From positions 1 through 64,000 of the forward strand of contig JAJEBG010000031.1 in NCBI GenBank assembly GCA_022824005.1: a stretch of DNA of 64,000 bases. Direction: 5' to 3'. Within the stretch, counting starts at the first letter, position 1. Every line of letters begins with the position of its first letter. The notes under the pieces are model-generated. The model did not search any database. It had not been told where the DNA came from and saw only the letters and a list, made by a program, of their open reading frames with translations. Positions 47,591-58,517 of the stretch are shown here, one piece after another. The position numbers and the translations under genes are program-made. The stretch comes from Paracoccaceae bacterium (GTDB taxonomy: Bacteria > Pseudomonadota > Alphaproteobacteria > Rhodobacterales > Rhodobacteraceae).

Positions 47591-48696
47591 GGCTGAAGAA
47601 CCAAATTCTCAACGATGTCCGCGAAATCAGTCGCCGCTCGTGGCATGGCCAATTGATGCGCCGCCGCCGCCATTTCTTCCGCGATAGCGGGTTGCTCAAG
47701 CAGGTGGGTGATTTTGTCTTTGAGACATTCAGCGGAGATATCATTCTCGCCGATGGCAATAGAAGCGCTGGCATTCACAAGACTTTGTGCGTTGGCCGTT
47801 TGGTGATCGTTCGCCGCCGCCGCATAAGGAATCAAAATGGATGGACGACCAATCATCGCAATTTCCGCCACACTCGAAGCCCCCGAACGAGCAATGACAA
47901 GATGAGATTTAACCATTTGCTGCGGTATATCTGTGAAAAAATCAGCCACTTGATAAGCAGCAATTTCCAAATCTTCATACTGTTGTTCGACACGCTCGCG
48001 ATGGACCGAACGCACCTGATGCACGATCTGTAAACGGCATCGTGTTGAAAATGGCATTTGTCCAATCGCTGTCGGCACCAGACGGTCCAAAATATCAGCC
48101 CCTTGGCTGCCGCCAATAATCAGGAAGTTGATCAACCCTTCGCTCGGCCAGACGAATGGCGCGTTGGCCAGGGAGAGGACTTCGGCACGAACCGGGTTGC
48201 CCACAAGTCTTGATCGTACACCTGAGGGCAACGCGGTCTCTCGGGTTCCGCATACAACGAGATCAACCCGCGTCGACAATGCCCGATTGGCTTGACCCAA
48301 AACACCGTTTTGCTCGTGTAGCAGCCGCGGGAGTTTAAGGACATGTGCGGCAAGCAAAGGAGGAAAAGCCGGATAACCCCCAAATCCAACCACCACCGAG
48401 GGGCGCAATCGACTCAAATTCGTCCATGAAATGACGAGGCCGAGCGCCAAACGCACGAGCCCAAGAAACCTTGTGAAGACACTCCCCCGGGTAAATGTCC
48501 CAGAGATAATTTTCTTGATCTTCACCCCGCGTGGAAAACCGCGACTAAATCTCAAACCACGCGTGTCCGTCCACAGAACCACTTGCCATCCTCGCGACAA
48601 CATCTCTTCAGCCAGCGCTTGGGCTGGAAAAACATGCCCCCCCGTTCCCCCGGCGGCGAGAAGAAGCAAAGGTGTTTTTTTGACTTGGCCCTTCAC
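47587..48696 (-). CDS. murG: Undecaprenyl-PP-MurNAc-pentapeptide GlcNAc transferase
   Basis: A 369-residue GT-B glycosyltransferase at the inner face of the membrane that adds GlcNAc to lipid I to form lipid II. The donor/acceptor loops [10 protein letters not shown] near the start and [12 protein letters not shown] are present, followed by [10 protein letters not shown] and [10 protein letters not shown] of the C-terminal half. It begins with GTG at 48696, 9 bases after the ftsW stop, and ends in the start of murC. Confidence 0.96.
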   Translation of the reverse strand: MKGQVKKTPLLLLAAGGTGGHVFPAQALAEEMLSRGWQVVLWTDTRGLRFSRGFPRGVKIKKIISGTFTRGSVFTRFLGLVRLALGLVISWTNLSRLRPSVVVGFGGYPAFPPLLAAHVLKLPRLLHEQNGVLGQANRALSTRVDLVVCGTRETALPSGVRSRLVGNPVRAEVLSLANAPFVWPSEGLINFLIIGGSQGADILDRLVPTAIGQMPFSTRCRLQIVHQVRSVHRERVEQQYEDLEIAAYQVADFFTDIPQQMVKSHLVIARSGASSVAEIAMIGRPSILIPYAAAANDHQTANAQSLVNASASIAIGENDISAECLKDKITHLLEQPAIAEEMAAAAHQLAMPRAATDFADIVENLVLQP

Positions 48697-48705
48697 TCAC
48701 TTCAC

Positions 48706-49860
48706 TCAATTGACGATACCGCGATTTTTTTCATCGTTCGCGGCGCGGACACAAGCAAGGAGACATCCAAAGGTAATCCCGATGGCTAGCATCGACGATC
48801 CCCCATAGGATATAAAAGGAAGGGTTAGTCCTTTAGCCGGCACAAGTTTGACAGCGACGGCCACATGAACAAAGGCTTGAACCGTCAAGATCGAGGTCAA
48901 TCCCAAACCCGTCAATCGAACAAATGAGTCTTTGCAACCAAGGACAATTTTGAGAGATCGATTATAGATAAACACAAATAGTCCGACGATCAACAAGACC
49001 ATTAAGAGGCCATATTCTTCCGCCGCCACGGCAATGATGAAGTCTGAATGCGCATCGGACATGTTCCATTTGTAATCGCCAGCACCAAATCCTTTCCCGA
49101 AGAGTCCGCCACTGCCAAATGAGTCGATGGATTTTTCAATTTGTCCATTGGGGTCACCAGAGCCATTCAGAAATTTGGTAATTCGTCCCGCAAAATGCTC
49201 TGAAGTGTGGAAAGCGATCACACCGACGGCCCCGATGGCACCAATCATGAGCAAAATCATCCAGAAGGCTCCTCCCGCCATGAAGAAGAGAATGCCCCAT
49301 GTGACAGCGACAATAATGGATTGGCCGAAATCAGGTTGAATCAAAAGCAATGAAACGACCAAGACTGTGGCCATAAGCGAAAATATCTTTCCCGGAAATC
49401 CCGGTTCTTGAAGGGCCCCTTGCAATACATAGGCACAAAAAATGACCAGCATGGGTTTAGCGAATTCTGACGGCTGAATGGACACACCGAAAAACTCAAT
49501 CCAACGGATGGCCCCTTTTCCATTATCAATGCCAAAAAATGGAACCAAGATGAGCAAGACTAATGTACACGCGAATAGAGTCAGACCTGCGCGACGGATG
49601 CCTGTGGGACTGAGCAAAGAAAAGCCAAACATAAATAGGGCCGCCAAAGCACCATTTCGTAGATGGTCGAACACGAAAAAAAACGTGTCTTGCCCATATT
49701 TATCCGCAAGGGGTCCTGTGGCTGCTGGACTGAGAAAAACCCCAATGAATATCAAACTGACTGTGGCAGCCAAAAGGCCTGTGTCAATGGTACGCTTCCA
49801 CTTCGACAACACTGTTTCCGTTCGGGAAACAGTGCCGAATCCATAGACGATATCGGTCAT
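48706..49860 (-). CDS. ftsW: Septal peptidoglycan polymerase FtsW (SEDS family)
   Basis: A 384-residue polytopic membrane protein with about ten helices, polymerising lipid II at the septum with FtsI. SEDS motifs include FGVSIQPSEFAKP, QPDFGQS (catalytic Asp loop) and the C-terminal PFISYGGSSMLA. There is a 113-base gap after murD, the only sizeable break inside the murE-ddlB stretch, so a separate promoter before ftsW is possible. Confidence 0.96.
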   Translation of the reverse strand: MTDIVYGFGTVSRTETVLSKWKRTIDTGLLAATVSLIFIGVFLSPAATGPLADKYGQDTFFFVFDHLRNGALAALFMFGFSLLSPTGIRRAGLTLFACTLVLLILVPFFGIDNGKGAIRWIEFFGVSIQPSEFAKPMLVIFCAYVLQGALQEPGFPGKIFSLMATVLVVSLLLIQPDFGQSIIVAVTWGILFFMAGGAFWMILLMIGAIGAVGVIAFHTSEHFAGRITKFLNGSGDPNGQIEKSIDSFGSGGLFGKGFGAGDYKWNMSDAHSDFIIAVAAEEYGLLMVLLIVGLFVFIYNRSLKIVLGCKDSFVRLTGLGLTSILTVQAFVHVAVAVKLVPAKGLTLPFISYGGSSMLAIGITFGCLLACVRAANDEKNRGIVN

Positions 49861-49973
49861 TTTCTTTTGTCTCTCATATTACTCAATGACGGCTCGATGG
49901 ACGACTCTTGGCGGTCGCCTATCGCCTAGTATACCAGAATTTCAGGTGGGGTTAAGTCAAAAAAAAAATTGTA

Positions 49974-51371
49974 TCAATTTTTGTCGCCAACACTTCTGAA
50001 TTGACGTTTCACTTCAGCAATAAAGTGATCGCCTCGCGCGGAGAAATCAGAATATTGGTCAAAACTCGCGGCCGCAGGGGCTAGGAGAATCGTGTCTCCG
50101 GGAAGGGCTTCGGCACAAGCGAGTTGCACGGCCCGTTCCAAGTCGAAACAAATAACATGGGGAAAATCGCCCAACTGGTCGGCAAATTCTTGCGCCGATT
50201 GGCCAATGAGATACGCCTTGACCACATTATTCAAGTGATTCTTTAGCGGGAAAATCCCACCTTCTTTACCCAACCCACCTAATATCCAACGAATATTGGA
50301 GTGAGACTGAAGGGCCATACCAGCACTTTTCACATTGGTTGCTTTTGAATCGTTGACACAAATTATGCCACCAAAGTCACCAATCACCTGTGAGCGGTGG
50401 GGGAGGCCTTGATAGGCTTTCAGCCCTGTCATTATTGTCTTGGGTTCAACATCTAAGGCGCAACAGACGGCGACAGTGGCACAAATATTTTGATGATTAT
50501 GCCTACCGCTGAGATGCGTTAATGAATTGATTCTATAATCCGGCCCCTGATCTCGTCCCAGGGCACGCGAGACTATCCGATCCCCATCAGCGACAAAAAC
50601 CGCATCGGCGCAGTTTGACAGGTTTTGCGATGATGAGATTTTCACCGTCTGACGAGGATTGAGGCGCGACGCAAGATATCGCCCTTCCAATTCGTCAACA
50701 CCAATGACACCTCTTTCAAGATGTGAATGTTCAAAGAGACGTCGCTTGGCGGCAAAATATCCCCCCAGCCCCCCATGCCTGTCTAGATGGTCCTCCGAGA
50801 GATTGAGAAAAACAGCAATTGAGGGGGCTAAGGTACGCGCGAGTTCAATCTGATAGGATGAAAGTTCCAAGATGACGATCTCATCTTGAGTCAATGGCCG
50901 GCCGTCAAGCACGGGTTCGCCAATATTGCCCACCAATCGGACATTTTTTTTTGCCTTTTCAAGCACACAATGAATCAAGGCCGCGGTGGTTGATTTACCA
51001 TTGGAGCCGGTGACCGCAATGATTGTCGGGGCATCACTCAATTTGCAGAGATGCGAAAAAAACAGTCCGATATCATTGTCAAGGGGCAGACCAACTCGCA
51101 ACGCCGACTCGATAATGGGATGGGGGCGTGGATAGAGATGGGGAATACCCGGAGAAACGATAAGACACTCGATTCCTGTCCACGAGGTCAGACGATTGAG
51201 ATCACGCACCTCGATGCCAGACGCTTCAGCTTTTTTTCGAGCCTCCTTGCAATCATCCCAAGCCCATACCTTGGCCCCCGAAATGTTGAGCGATTTGGTC
51301 GTGGCGATCCCTGTTCGCCCTAAACCAAGAACAGCAAAATGCTGACCGCTGACAGACGAGAGAGTCAGCAT
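49974..51371 (-). CDS. murD: UDP-N-acetylmuramoylalanine-D-glutamate ligase
   Basis: A 465-residue Mur ligase adding D-Glu. The N-terminal Rossmann part is FAVLGLGRTGIATTKSL, the ATP loop AVTGSNGKSTTAALI, the central motif ELSSYQIE and NLSEDHLDRHG, and the C-terminal NDSKATN. The ATG at 51371 overlaps the mraY TGA as TGATG; a longer frame to 51428 re-reads mraY. Length fits the family. Confidence 0.96.
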   Translation of the reverse strand: MLTLSSVSGQHFAVLGLGRTGIATTKSLNISGAKVWAWDDCKEARKKAEASGIEVRDLNRLTSWTGIECLIVSPGIPHLYPRPHPIIESALRVGLPLDNDIGLFFSHLCKLSDAPTIIAVTGSNGKSTTAALIHCVLEKAKKNVRLVGNIGEPVLDGRPLTQDEIVILELSSYQIELARTLAPSIAVFLNLSEDHLDRHGGLGGYFAAKRRLFEHSHLERGVIGVDELEGRYLASRLNPRQTVKISSSQNLSNCADAVFVADGDRIVSRALGRDQGPDYRINSLTHLSGRHNHQNICATVAVCCALDVEPKTIMTGLKAYQGLPHRSQVIGDFGGIICVNDSKATNVKSAGMALQSHSNIRWILGGLGKEGGIFPLKNHLNNVVKAYLIGQSAQEFADQLGDFPHVICFDLERAVQLACAEALPGDTILLAPAAASFDQYSDFSARGDHFIAEVKRQFRSVGDKN

Positions 51372-52456
51372 CAACGAACCTTCAGCGTCGCCAACCCTGC
51401 GAGCGCGAGGATCAGCGCAATGATCCAAAATCGAATGACAATTTGTGACTCTGCCCAGCCTCGCCTCTCAAAATGATGATGGATGGGGGCCATCAAAAAC
51501 ACTCTCTTCTTGGTCAGTTTGAAAATGAAAATTTGAATGATGACACTCGCCGTTTCGATGACGAACAACCCTCCGATGATCGTCAAGACTAGTTCGTGTT
51601 TGGTGGCCACAGCGATCCCCCCAATAGCCCCCCCTAAAGCCAATGACCCGGTATCACCCATAAAAACTTCTGCGGGTTGGGCATTATACCACAAAAAGCC
51701 AAGTCCACCTCCAACGAGACTGGCAGCAAATACAAGCAATTCACCGGTGCCAGACACATAATGAACATCAAGATAAGTTGAAAAATCGACCCGTCCAATG
51801 ACATAGGCAATAATACCCAAAGTGGAGAGAGCAATCATGGCTGGCATAATCGCCAAGCCATCGAGTCCATCGGTTATATTCACAGCATTGGCTGAACCAA
51901 CGATCACCAAAATCACAAAGGGAAAATAAAGAAGACCCATATCCCAAAGGACATCCTTAAAGACAGGAAAAGCGAGTGCCCCAGACAGTTCAGCTGATTG
52001 CGCCCACATCACGATGGCAGCCGCCAAAATGGCAATCACCGCGCCGATGGAAAGTCGCAATTTTGAACTCAACCCTTTAGAATTTTGCAATGTGACTTTC
52101 TTGTAATCATCAACGGCACCGATCAGGCCAAAACCAACGGTCACAAAAAGCACCATCCAAATGTAAATATTTTCGAGCCGCGCCCACATCAGCGTTGAAA
52201 CCAGCATGGTGCCAATAATCAGGAGGCCACCCATTGTGGGTGTACCCGCTTTTTCTGTGATATGGCTCTTGGGCCCATCTTCACGAATGGGCTGGCCATC
52301 CTTCTGCTGGCCTTTGAGGAAATTGATTAAAGGGCGTCCACATAAAAATCCGAGGAACAAAGCGGTGACCATAGCTCCACCGGCTCTGAATGTGATGTAA
52401 CTAAACAGATTAGAGACATCACTTCCCTGAAAAAAACCACTTAACCAATGCAACAT
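51371..52456 (-). CDS. mraY: Phospho-MurNAc-pentapeptide translocase
   Basis: A 361-residue integral membrane enzyme with about ten helices that transfers phospho-MurNAc-pentapeptide to undecaprenyl phosphate (lipid I). The cytoplasmic catalytic motifs are [21 protein letters not shown] and the final APIHHHFE. The start ATG at 52456 has GGGAG 8 bases upstream and lies 5 bases after the murF stop; a TTG at 52471 is less likely. Confidence 0.97.
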   Translation of the reverse strand: MLHWLSGFFQGSDVSNLFSYITFRAGGAMVTALFLGFLCGRPLINFLKGQQKDGQPIREDGPKSHITEKAGTPTMGGLLIIGTMLVSTLMWARLENIYIWMVLFVTVGFGLIGAVDDYKKVTLQNSKGLSSKLRLSIGAVIAILAAAIVMWAQSAELSGALAFPVFKDVLWDMGLLYFPFVILVIVGSANAVNITDGLDGLAIMPAMIALSTLGIIAYVIGRVDFSTYLDVHYVSGTGELLVFAASLVGGGLGFLWYNAQPAEVFMGDTGSLALGGAIGGIAVATKHELVLTIIGGLFVIETASVIIQIFIFKLTKKRVFLMAPIHHHFERRGWAESQIVIRFWIIALILALAGLATLKVR

Positions 52457-52461
52457 ATCGA

Positions 52462-53886
52462 TCACTCCCAACTCTGTTGGATGTCAGAGACATTCAATTT
52501 TCGGATGGTCTCAACGACAAGCGACAGATGCGAACCTTTGGAACCTTTAACGAGCACAATGTCACCCGGCGTGACAAGGCGATGGACAATAGCGGCGAGT
52601 TGCTCCGCCGTCTCATACCACTCGCCCTGCTGATGCTTGCTCAATCGCTTATAAAAATGACGCATCAAAGGCCCGACACAATGGACTTTGTCGACGATCT
52701 CAAGGGATGGATGTTCAGCTATCGCCGCGTGCATGTCGCTCTCCTCGGGTCCGAGTTCAAGCATGTCCCCAAGTATCAGGACGGCACGGGACCTTGATGA
52801 CATCTTCAACCGAGCCGATAGAGCCTCAATGGCGGCCGCAACCGATGTTGGATTGGCATTGAATGCGTCATTAATGAGATGCAAGGGTTGATGCTCTGGG
52901 TGCAGATAAATGTCCTGGCTATCGCCACGGCCCGGTGGCGGTCTCCAATCACGGAGAGCTAACGCTGACAGAGTGGATTCTAGTCCCACAGAGTGAGCGG
53001 CCACCAATGCGCCGAGAGCGTTTTGAGCAAAGTGAGTACCAAAAGCATTCAGCATCACACATTGTTCCGCACCCTCTCTTCGGACTTTCATCACGATGCC
53101 ATTATCGACCGTCCGTATATCAAGCAATTGGCAATAGTCGTCGGGGTTACGACCAAAGCGTCGGATCACAGCCCCCATCTTTTCACCGTGTTGTTCTAGA
53201 ATAGATAAACCTTTAGATTCGGATGAAAGAATGGCGACCCCCTTCTGCCCAAGCCCGTCAAACAAACATCCTTTCTCTTCGGCGATGGCTTCTAGCGATC
53301 CAAAAGCTTCTAGATGAGCCGGCGCGATGGTGGTGACGAGGCCGACATGAGGTCGTGTCAACTTGGCGAGAGGGGCAATTTCACCGGGTTGATTCATACC
53401 TATTTCTATCACTGAGAATTCGGTCTCTTTTGGCATTGTGGCTAGAGTGAGAGGAACGCCCCAGTGATTGTTGTAACTTTCAGGTGACACATGGGTTTGG
53501 CCAGCACGGGAACATATGACCTTCAGCATTTCTTTGGTCGATGTCTTGCCAACGGAACCGGTGATGGCAATGACCTTGGCTTGGCATTGTCTGCGCCTCC
53601 AGGCGGCGAGGCAATTCAACCCATGCAATACATCGGGAACGAGAAGAAGTGGAAAGTCAGAGGCGACGCCATCGGGAATCCTTGAAACCAAGGCGGCTGT
53701 AGCACCTGCTGCTCTCGCTGAAGCCACATACTCATGACCATCGCGGCGATCTTGGAGCGCGACAAACAACTCACCCGGTTTTAGAGTCCGCGAATCGATG
53801 GAGATACCGCACGCTGACCAACAATTTCCTGCCTGAAGGTCTCCTTCGGTGGCTCGCCGGGCCTCTTCTGCGCTCCATAGATTCAT
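52462..53886 (-). CDS. murF: UDP-MurNAc-tripeptide D-Ala-D-Ala ligase
   Basis: A 474-residue Mur ligase adding D-Ala-D-Ala. N-terminal [16 protein letters not shown], the ATP loop [25 protein letters not shown] and the C-terminal [14 protein letters not shown] establish it. Starts in ATGA overlap with the murE stop and precedes mraY by 5 bases. Confidence 0.96.
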   Translation of the reverse strand: MNLWSAEEARRATEGDLQAGNCWSACGISIDSRTLKPGELFVALQDRRDGHEYVASARAAGATAALVSRIPDGVASDFPLLLVPDVLHGLNCLAAWRRRQCQAKVIAITGSVGKTSTKEMLKVICSRAGQTHVSPESYNNHWGVPLTLATMPKETEFSVIEIGMNQPGEIAPLAKLTRPHVGLVTTIAPAHLEAFGSLEAIAEEKGCLFDGLGQKGVAILSSESKGLSILEQHGEKMGAVIRRFGRNPDDYCQLLDIRTVDNGIVMKVRREGAEQCVMLNAFGTHFAQNALGALVAAHSVGLESTLSALALRDWRPPPGRGDSQDIYLHPEHQPLHLINDAFNANPTSVAAAIEALSARLKMSSRSRAVLILGDMLELGPEESDMHAAIAEHPSLEIVDKVHCVGPLMRHFYKRLSKHQQGEWYETAEQLAAIVHRLVTPGDIVLVKGSKGSHLSLVVETIRKLNVSDIQQSWE

Positions 53887-55388
53887 GTGGCTAAACCATC
53901 CAAAGCCTTTACAGCCAAACTCGCTTGTTCAAAATCGTCAAATGGTAAGATGTTGCCGGCAATTTCTTGACCATTCTCATGTCCTTTTCCGGCTATCAGG
54001 AGGACATCACCAGACTCCAACATGTCAGCACCACGAACAATCGCCTCGGCCCGGTCAGCAATTTCAATCGCATCGGGGCATCCTTGCAAAATCTCTGAAC
54101 GAATGACGCAAGGATTTTCATGCCTTGGATTGTCGTCGGTGATGATAGTGGCATTGGCAAATTGTTGAGCCATTTGTCCCATGACTGGACGTTTGAGCCT
54201 ATCGCGTTCGCCGCCAGCGCCGAATACCACCACCAACTTGCCCACATAATGCCCCCGAAGCGAGGACATTGACGCCTTTAGTCCCTCAGGCGTGTGGGCA
54301 TAATCAACATAAACGGACGCACCATTTTGCCGCTTGGCTGCCAATTGCAGGCGGCCCCGAATGGGATTGAGTTTCACAAGCGAGGCAAAAACATGATCAG
54401 GTTCCTCGCCAGCGGCGATCACAAGACCCGCAGCAGTGAGAACATTTAGCGCCTGAAATTCTCCCATCAACGGCAACATGGTTTCATAAATTCGTCCCAT
54501 CCAAGAAAATCGAATCACCTGTCCATGACTCGTCAATTGTTGGCTCAAGAGTGCCAAATCATCTGCGCTTTGCCTCCCGACAGTCAATATATTCTGGCGA
54601 CACTCTTTGGCGATAGCCTTCATTTTGCGGCCATATTCAGTGTCGTTACAAATAACAGCCACGTCGTCACTCTTCAGGACCCGGTTGAACAAACCGGCTT
54701 TGGCAGCAAAGTAGTCGTCGAAATTCCGGTGATAATCAAGATGATCATGTGTGAGGTTGGTGAAAGCCGCAGCGGCGAGATTCACACCATCCAATCTGAA
54801 TTGTGAAAGTCCATGGGAAGAGGCTTCGATGGCCACATGTGTCACCCCTGTTTGCGCAGCAGTGGCAAGATGGCGATGTAGGGTCAACGGGTCAGGTGTC
54901 GTATGGTCAAGCCGTGCCGTCATCGCACCACAAATGCCGAGAGTGCCAAAGCTAGCCGCTATCCGATGATTGTGCTCCCACAGCTGTTGGCACATCGAAA
55001 CGACGGATGTTTTGCCGTTGGTTCCGGTGACCGCGACGATCGTCTCGGGAGCCGAGCCAAACCATCGTGAAGCGGCATGGGCAAGTGCGGCGCGAGGATT
55101 GTTGACAACCAAAACTGGAAGAGAGATGTCCTCTTGATTTTTTTTAACCCAACTTGCCCCTTCGTGATCGGTCAAAATGAGGGCGGCGCCTCTCAATGCG
55201 GCATCTTTAGCAAAACTGGCACCGTGACAATTGACTCCAGGCAAGGCCACGAAGATGGCCCCTTTGATCACATCTCGGCTGTTTGAACTCAGTCCGGTTA
55301 CCCCGAGATCGGTGCCAGCAACTTTCGGCAAATTGAGTTCGGAAAGGGAGCGGCGGCGATCTTTTTCCTTGGAGTCAGGATCGGCCAT
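53883..55388 (-). CDS. murE: UDP-MurNAc-dipeptide 2,6-diaminopimelate ligase
   Basis: A 501-residue Mur ligase adding the third amino acid of the stem peptide. SSNSRDVIKGAIFVALPG in domain 1, ATP loop VTGTNGKTSVVSM, TNLTHDHLDYH, and the C-terminal DDNPRHENP, whose DNPR motif indicates meso-diaminopimelate specificity, as expected in proteobacteria. The ATG at 55388, 5 bases after the ftsI TAG, gives the standard length; a longer frame to 55514 overlaps ftsI. Confidence 0.96.
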   Translation of the reverse strand: MADPDSKEKDRRRSLSELNLPKVAGTDLGVTGLSSNSRDVIKGAIFVALPGVNCHGASFAKDAALRGAALILTDHEGASWVKKNQEDISLPVLVVNNPRAALAHAASRWFGSAPETIVAVTGTNGKTSVVSMCQQLWEHNHRIAASFGTLGICGAMTARLDHTTPDPLTLHRHLATAAQTGVTHVAIEASSHGLSQFRLDGVNLAAAAFTNLTHDHLDYHRNFDDYFAAKAGLFNRVLKSDDVAVICNDTEYGRKMKAIAKECRQNILTVGRQSADDLALLSQQLTSHGQVIRFSWMGRIYETMLPLMGEFQALNVLTAAGLVIAAGEEPDHVFASLVKLNPIRGRLQLAAKRQNGASVYVDYAHTPEGLKASMSSLRGHYVGKLVVVFGAGGERDRLKRPVMGQMAQQFANATIITDDNPRHENPCVIRSEILQGCPDAIEIADRAEAIVRGADMLESGDVLLIAGKGHENGQEIAGNILPFDDFEQASLAVKALDGLAT

Positions 55389-55393
55389 GACAG

Positions 55394-57151
55394 CTAATCT
55401 TGCACTGAATCGGCTGACACGCGAGGAGTCGGGCGAATTCCGAGAAGGGGGGCCAATTCGCCGATCAAAATCGCCGCCGTGGGCACGGCGGTCCGACTCG
55501 CGGCCCGTGACCATTTTGTGCCGTCCTTCGAGTCCGCGTTATCGAGGGTCACAACCAGAGTAAAACGTGGATGATCAATGGGAAACACCGAAGCAAACGT
55601 CGCCAATACTTGATCTTTAGCATAGCCGCCCACTCCCGGTTTGTCGGCGGTGCCAGTCTTGCCACCCCACGTATAACCGTTGAGTTTGACTGTCTTGGCC
55701 GTGCCTCGCTCCACCACACCTCGCAGCAACTCGACCACTTTCTTTGATGTCTGCGGCGAGATGACACGAAGGGGTTGCGGCGATGTCTGTCGGTTCTTGA
55801 GGAGGGTTGGATAGACACGAACGCCGCCGTTAACGATGGTTGAATAAGCCGCCGCGAGATGCACCTGACTGACCGAGAGCCCGTGTCCATACGATATGGT
55901 CGTGGTCTCAATTTTTCCCCAATTTCTAGGAATAATGGGCGATAAGCTCTGCGCTTCATTGGTCTCAATACCCGTTGGCTCAAGCATACCGAGTTCTTTC
56001 ATGAACTGGCGCTGCCTTTGGCTACCGATTTGTAAGGCCAGCTGCGCGGTGCCTACATTTGAACTTAAGGCAATGACATCACTCACACTCAAATGCGAAT
56101 CTTCAACATCATGACGCGAAATCGTATATTTTCCCAATTTAATGTCTTTATTCGGCACCATAGTCTCCATGTCGACCAATCCAAGATCAATCGCCTGCGC
56201 CGCGGCAAAAATTTTGAATGTGGAGCCAAACTCATAAAGACCTTGGGAGGCTCGGCAAAACAGCCTTTTTTTCTCTTCAGGACTGCCAGAGAGCATGCTG
56301 GCCCAAGTATTTGGATCATAATCAGGCAGCGAGACCATGGCGATTATTTCACCTGAATGAGCGTCCATAAGAGTCGCGCTGCCGCCTTCGGCATTATAGA
56401 CTTTAATGGCATTTGATAGCGTGTTGGCTAAGTTGGCTTGAACTCTGAGATCAATCGAGAGTTCCAATGTCCCGTTCTCAGCCGCCAATTGCCGAAGAAG
56501 CCCATCCTTGGCTAACTCAATTCCAGCGGTGCCCATCAATTCGATAGAGCGGACATCTGCCTCTCCATCAGATACGCTTCCCAAAATATGAGCCGCGACC
56601 TTGCCTTGAGGGTAAATGCGCACCTCTCTCGGCCCTAAATATAATCCAGGCTCTCCCATATCGTGGACCGCCTGTTGCTGCTCGGGGGTTAATCTCTTTT
56701 TGATCCACAAAAATGACTTTCCTCGACTGAAACTTGAAAATAATTCACTTTCACTCAGATCAGGGAATAACGACGTGAGTTCTTTGGCGACGCGTCGCCG
56801 ACTATCATCAGAGGTCATCTCCTTGGGTTGAGCGTAAAGGGTTCGAGATGACATATTCGTCGCCAACACCACGCCATTGCGGTCGACGATTGGAGCTCTC
56901 GTTGACCATTGATTGTTTTCAACAATGGCCCCTGTGGGTTTCATGGCGGCCGCGTCGATGGGCGCGCCAGCGACTATAATGACTTTGATGCCCAGCACAA
57001 CAAATGCCAAATGGAAACAGGCCAAAAGCAAATAAGTTCGCCAGTTATTGAATACCGCCCAATTCTTCAGCGATTTGGTCCGAATCCGCGATACCGCTTT
57101 GGCTCGCCAAGATCGACGATTTTGTGTCGGCTGATTGATAAACGTTGTCAT
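55394..57151 (-). CDS. ftsI: Septal transpeptidase FtsI (PBP3)
   Basis: A 585-residue class B penicillin-binding protein crosslinking septal peptidoglycan. A basic cytoplasmic tail and one transmembrane helix (about 40-62) precede the pedestal domain (APIVDRNGVVLA). The transpeptidase domain has the catalytic Ser in GSTFK near residue 310, SSN and KTGT. The ATG overlaps the ftsL TGA (ATGA). Confidence 0.96.
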   Translation of the reverse strand: MTTFINQPTQNRRSWRAKAVSRIRTKSLKNWAVFNNWRTYLLLACFHLAFVVLGIKVIIVAGAPIDAAAMKPTGAIVENNQWSTRAPIVDRNGVVLATNMSSRTLYAQPKEMTSDDSRRRVAKELTSLFPDLSESELFSSFSRGKSFLWIKKRLTPEQQQAVHDMGEPGLYLGPREVRIYPQGKVAAHILGSVSDGEADVRSIELMGTAGIELAKDGLLRQLAAENGTLELSIDLRVQANLANTLSNAIKVYNAEGGSATLMDAHSGEIIAMVSLPDYDPNTWASMLSGSPEEKKRLFCRASQGLYEFGSTFKIFAAAQAIDLGLVDMETMVPNKDIKLGKYTISRHDVEDSHLSVSDVIALSSNVGTAQLALQIGSQRQRQFMKELGMLEPTGIETNEAQSLSPIIPRNWGKIETTTISYGHGLSVSQVHLAAAYSTIVNGGVRVYPTLLKNRQTSPQPLRVISPQTSKKVVELLRGVVERGTAKTVKLNGYTWGGKTGTADKPGVGGYAKDQVLATFASVFPIDHPRFTLVVTLDNADSKDGTKWSRAASRTAVPTAAILIGELAPLLGIRPTPRVSADSVQD

Positions 57152-57501
57152 CGCCTCATCTCGTGAGATTGAGTGGCCAACAGAAGTCCCGAAGAGGGAT
57201 CAAGAACGATATTTGCCTCTTGAAGAAGCGGAATGGACTCGACAAGGCCAAAATTGGCTTCTGTGACCTTAACCAATTGAAGTTCATCAAAAAGCTGATC
57301 GGTCAAATGCATGATACGTTCGGGACGATTCAACGTATTCCATTCAACTGAAAGCCAATGCAGAGTCTCACGCGCATCACCAATTTGGGCCTTTAATTCA
57401 TGAATCTTTTCGATTGATTTCGTGGTCTCATATTGTTCACGATAAGCCCAGTAAGCTGTCATGATGACGGGAATCAGCAACCAAAGAAGATTTGCCCGCA
57501 T
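57148..57501 (-). CDS. ftsL: Cell division protein FtsL
   Basis: A 117-residue bitopic divisome protein. One N-terminal transmembrane helix (LLWLLIPVIMTAYWAY) is followed by a periplasmic coiled coil (YETTKSIEKIHELKAQIGDA) ending in WNTLNRPERIMHL, the usual FtsL features in alphaproteobacteria. The ATG at 57501 sits in TAATG overlap with rsmH; an ATG nine codons upstream lies within rsmH and is less likely. Identity rests mainly on position and topology. Confidence 0.88.
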   Translation of the reverse strand: MRANLLWLLIPVIMTAYWAYREQYETTKSIEKIHELKAQIGDARETLHWLSVEWNTLNRPERIMHLTDQLFDELQLVKVTEANFGLVESIPLLQEANIVLDPSSGLLLATQSHEMRR

Positions 57502-58511
57502 TAGACTCGCTCCAAGCCGCTGATGCATGGCGCGCCAATCACGCCGAAATCAATCTCTTCACTCGCGGGTCGGGCATTTCGCCGGGCGATGCGCAGGCGC
57601 GCTGATCTTGATCTTGGATTGGCGGTTATTTCGGCAATATCAGGTTGTATTGGGCGGCGGTTGATGGGATAGAATCGTGGTTTATGACGGTCGATGCTAA
57701 GTTGGAAATCAACTTCACTCAAGGCACGGGTCTGACCTCGCATAAACCGTTTCACGATGCGGTCCTCCAATGAATGGAAGGATATGACCGCCAGCCAACC
57801 CCCCTCGCTCAATGACTTTTCGGCCGCCACCAAACCCTTGATGAGTTGCTCAAATTCGTTATTGACGGCGATCCTTAAAGCCTGAAAGACGCGAGTCGCT
57901 GGATGTGTTTTTCGATGTTGTGTTTTCGCCACTGATTGCTCAACAATCTTGGCTAAGTCTGTTGTTGAAGCAATCTGGGCACTCGCTCGTCTTGAGACAA
58001 TACGACGTGCAATTTTGCGAGAAGCACGCTCTTCGCCAAAGCAGAAAAAGATATCGGCTAACATACGTTCTGATGCTTGATTCACGATATCGGCAGCTGA
58101 ACGGCCCCGTTTGTCCATCCGCATGTCCAATGGGGCCTCATGTTTGATCGAAAACCCCCTCTCAGCCGAGTCAAGCTGCATAGACGATACGCCAAGATCA
58201 AAAATCACGCCATGCAATGGGGGTCTTTTGGCGAAATCAACAAATTTATCGAACCCGCCGAACTGCTGGCCTATAAAGCTAAATTTTCCCCTCTCGGCCC
58301 TTTCGACTTCACGACCAATGGTTGCCGAGTCGGGATCGCAATCGATCCCGATCACATGTTCAGCACCGGCTTTGCAGAGAGCTCTCGAATAGCCACCCGC
58401 GCCAAATGTGCAATCCACCCACAAGCCCCTCACGGGCGCGACCGCTTCTAGAAATGATTGCAGTAGCACCGGTTTGTGCGACAAGGACTTTCCTTTTCGC
58501 TCTTGCTCCAT
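57501..58511 (-). CDS. rsmH: 16S rRNA (cytosine-1402-N4) methyltransferase
   Basis: A 336-residue SAM-dependent methyltransferase (MraW) modifying C1402 of 16S rRNA. Motifs: HKPVLLQSFLEAV at the start, VDCTFGAGGYSRALC (SAM loop), GVIFDLGVSSMQLD and DMRMDKRG, then VISFHSLEDRIVKRF. It begins 6 bases after the mraZ stop and its TAA overlaps ftsL. MraW is usual as the second gene of the division cluster. Confidence 0.96.
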   Translation of the reverse strand: MEQERKGKSLSHKPVLLQSFLEAVAPVRGLWVDCTFGAGGYSRALCKAGAEHVIGIDCDPDSATIGREVERAERGKFSFIGQQFGGFDKFVDFAKRPPLHGVIFDLGVSSMQLDSAERGFSIKHEAPLDMRMDKRGRSAADIVNQASERMLADIFFCFGEERASRKIARRIVSRRASAQIASTTDLAKIVEQSVAKTQHRKTHPATRVFQALRIAVNNEFEQLIKGLVAAEKSLSEGGWLAVISFHSLEDRIVKRFMRGQTRALSEVDFQLSIDRHKPRFYPINRRPIQPDIAEITANPRSRSARLRIARRNARPASEEIDFGVIGAPCISGLERV

Positions 58512-58517
58512 AGAGTT

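Noticed and set aside
45154..55514. Longer versions of murB (to 46410), murD (to 51428) and murE (to 55514)
   Set aside because: The extensions re-read neighbouring genes in another frame; internal ATGs at 46164, 51371 and 55388 give family-typical lengths and natural overlaps.
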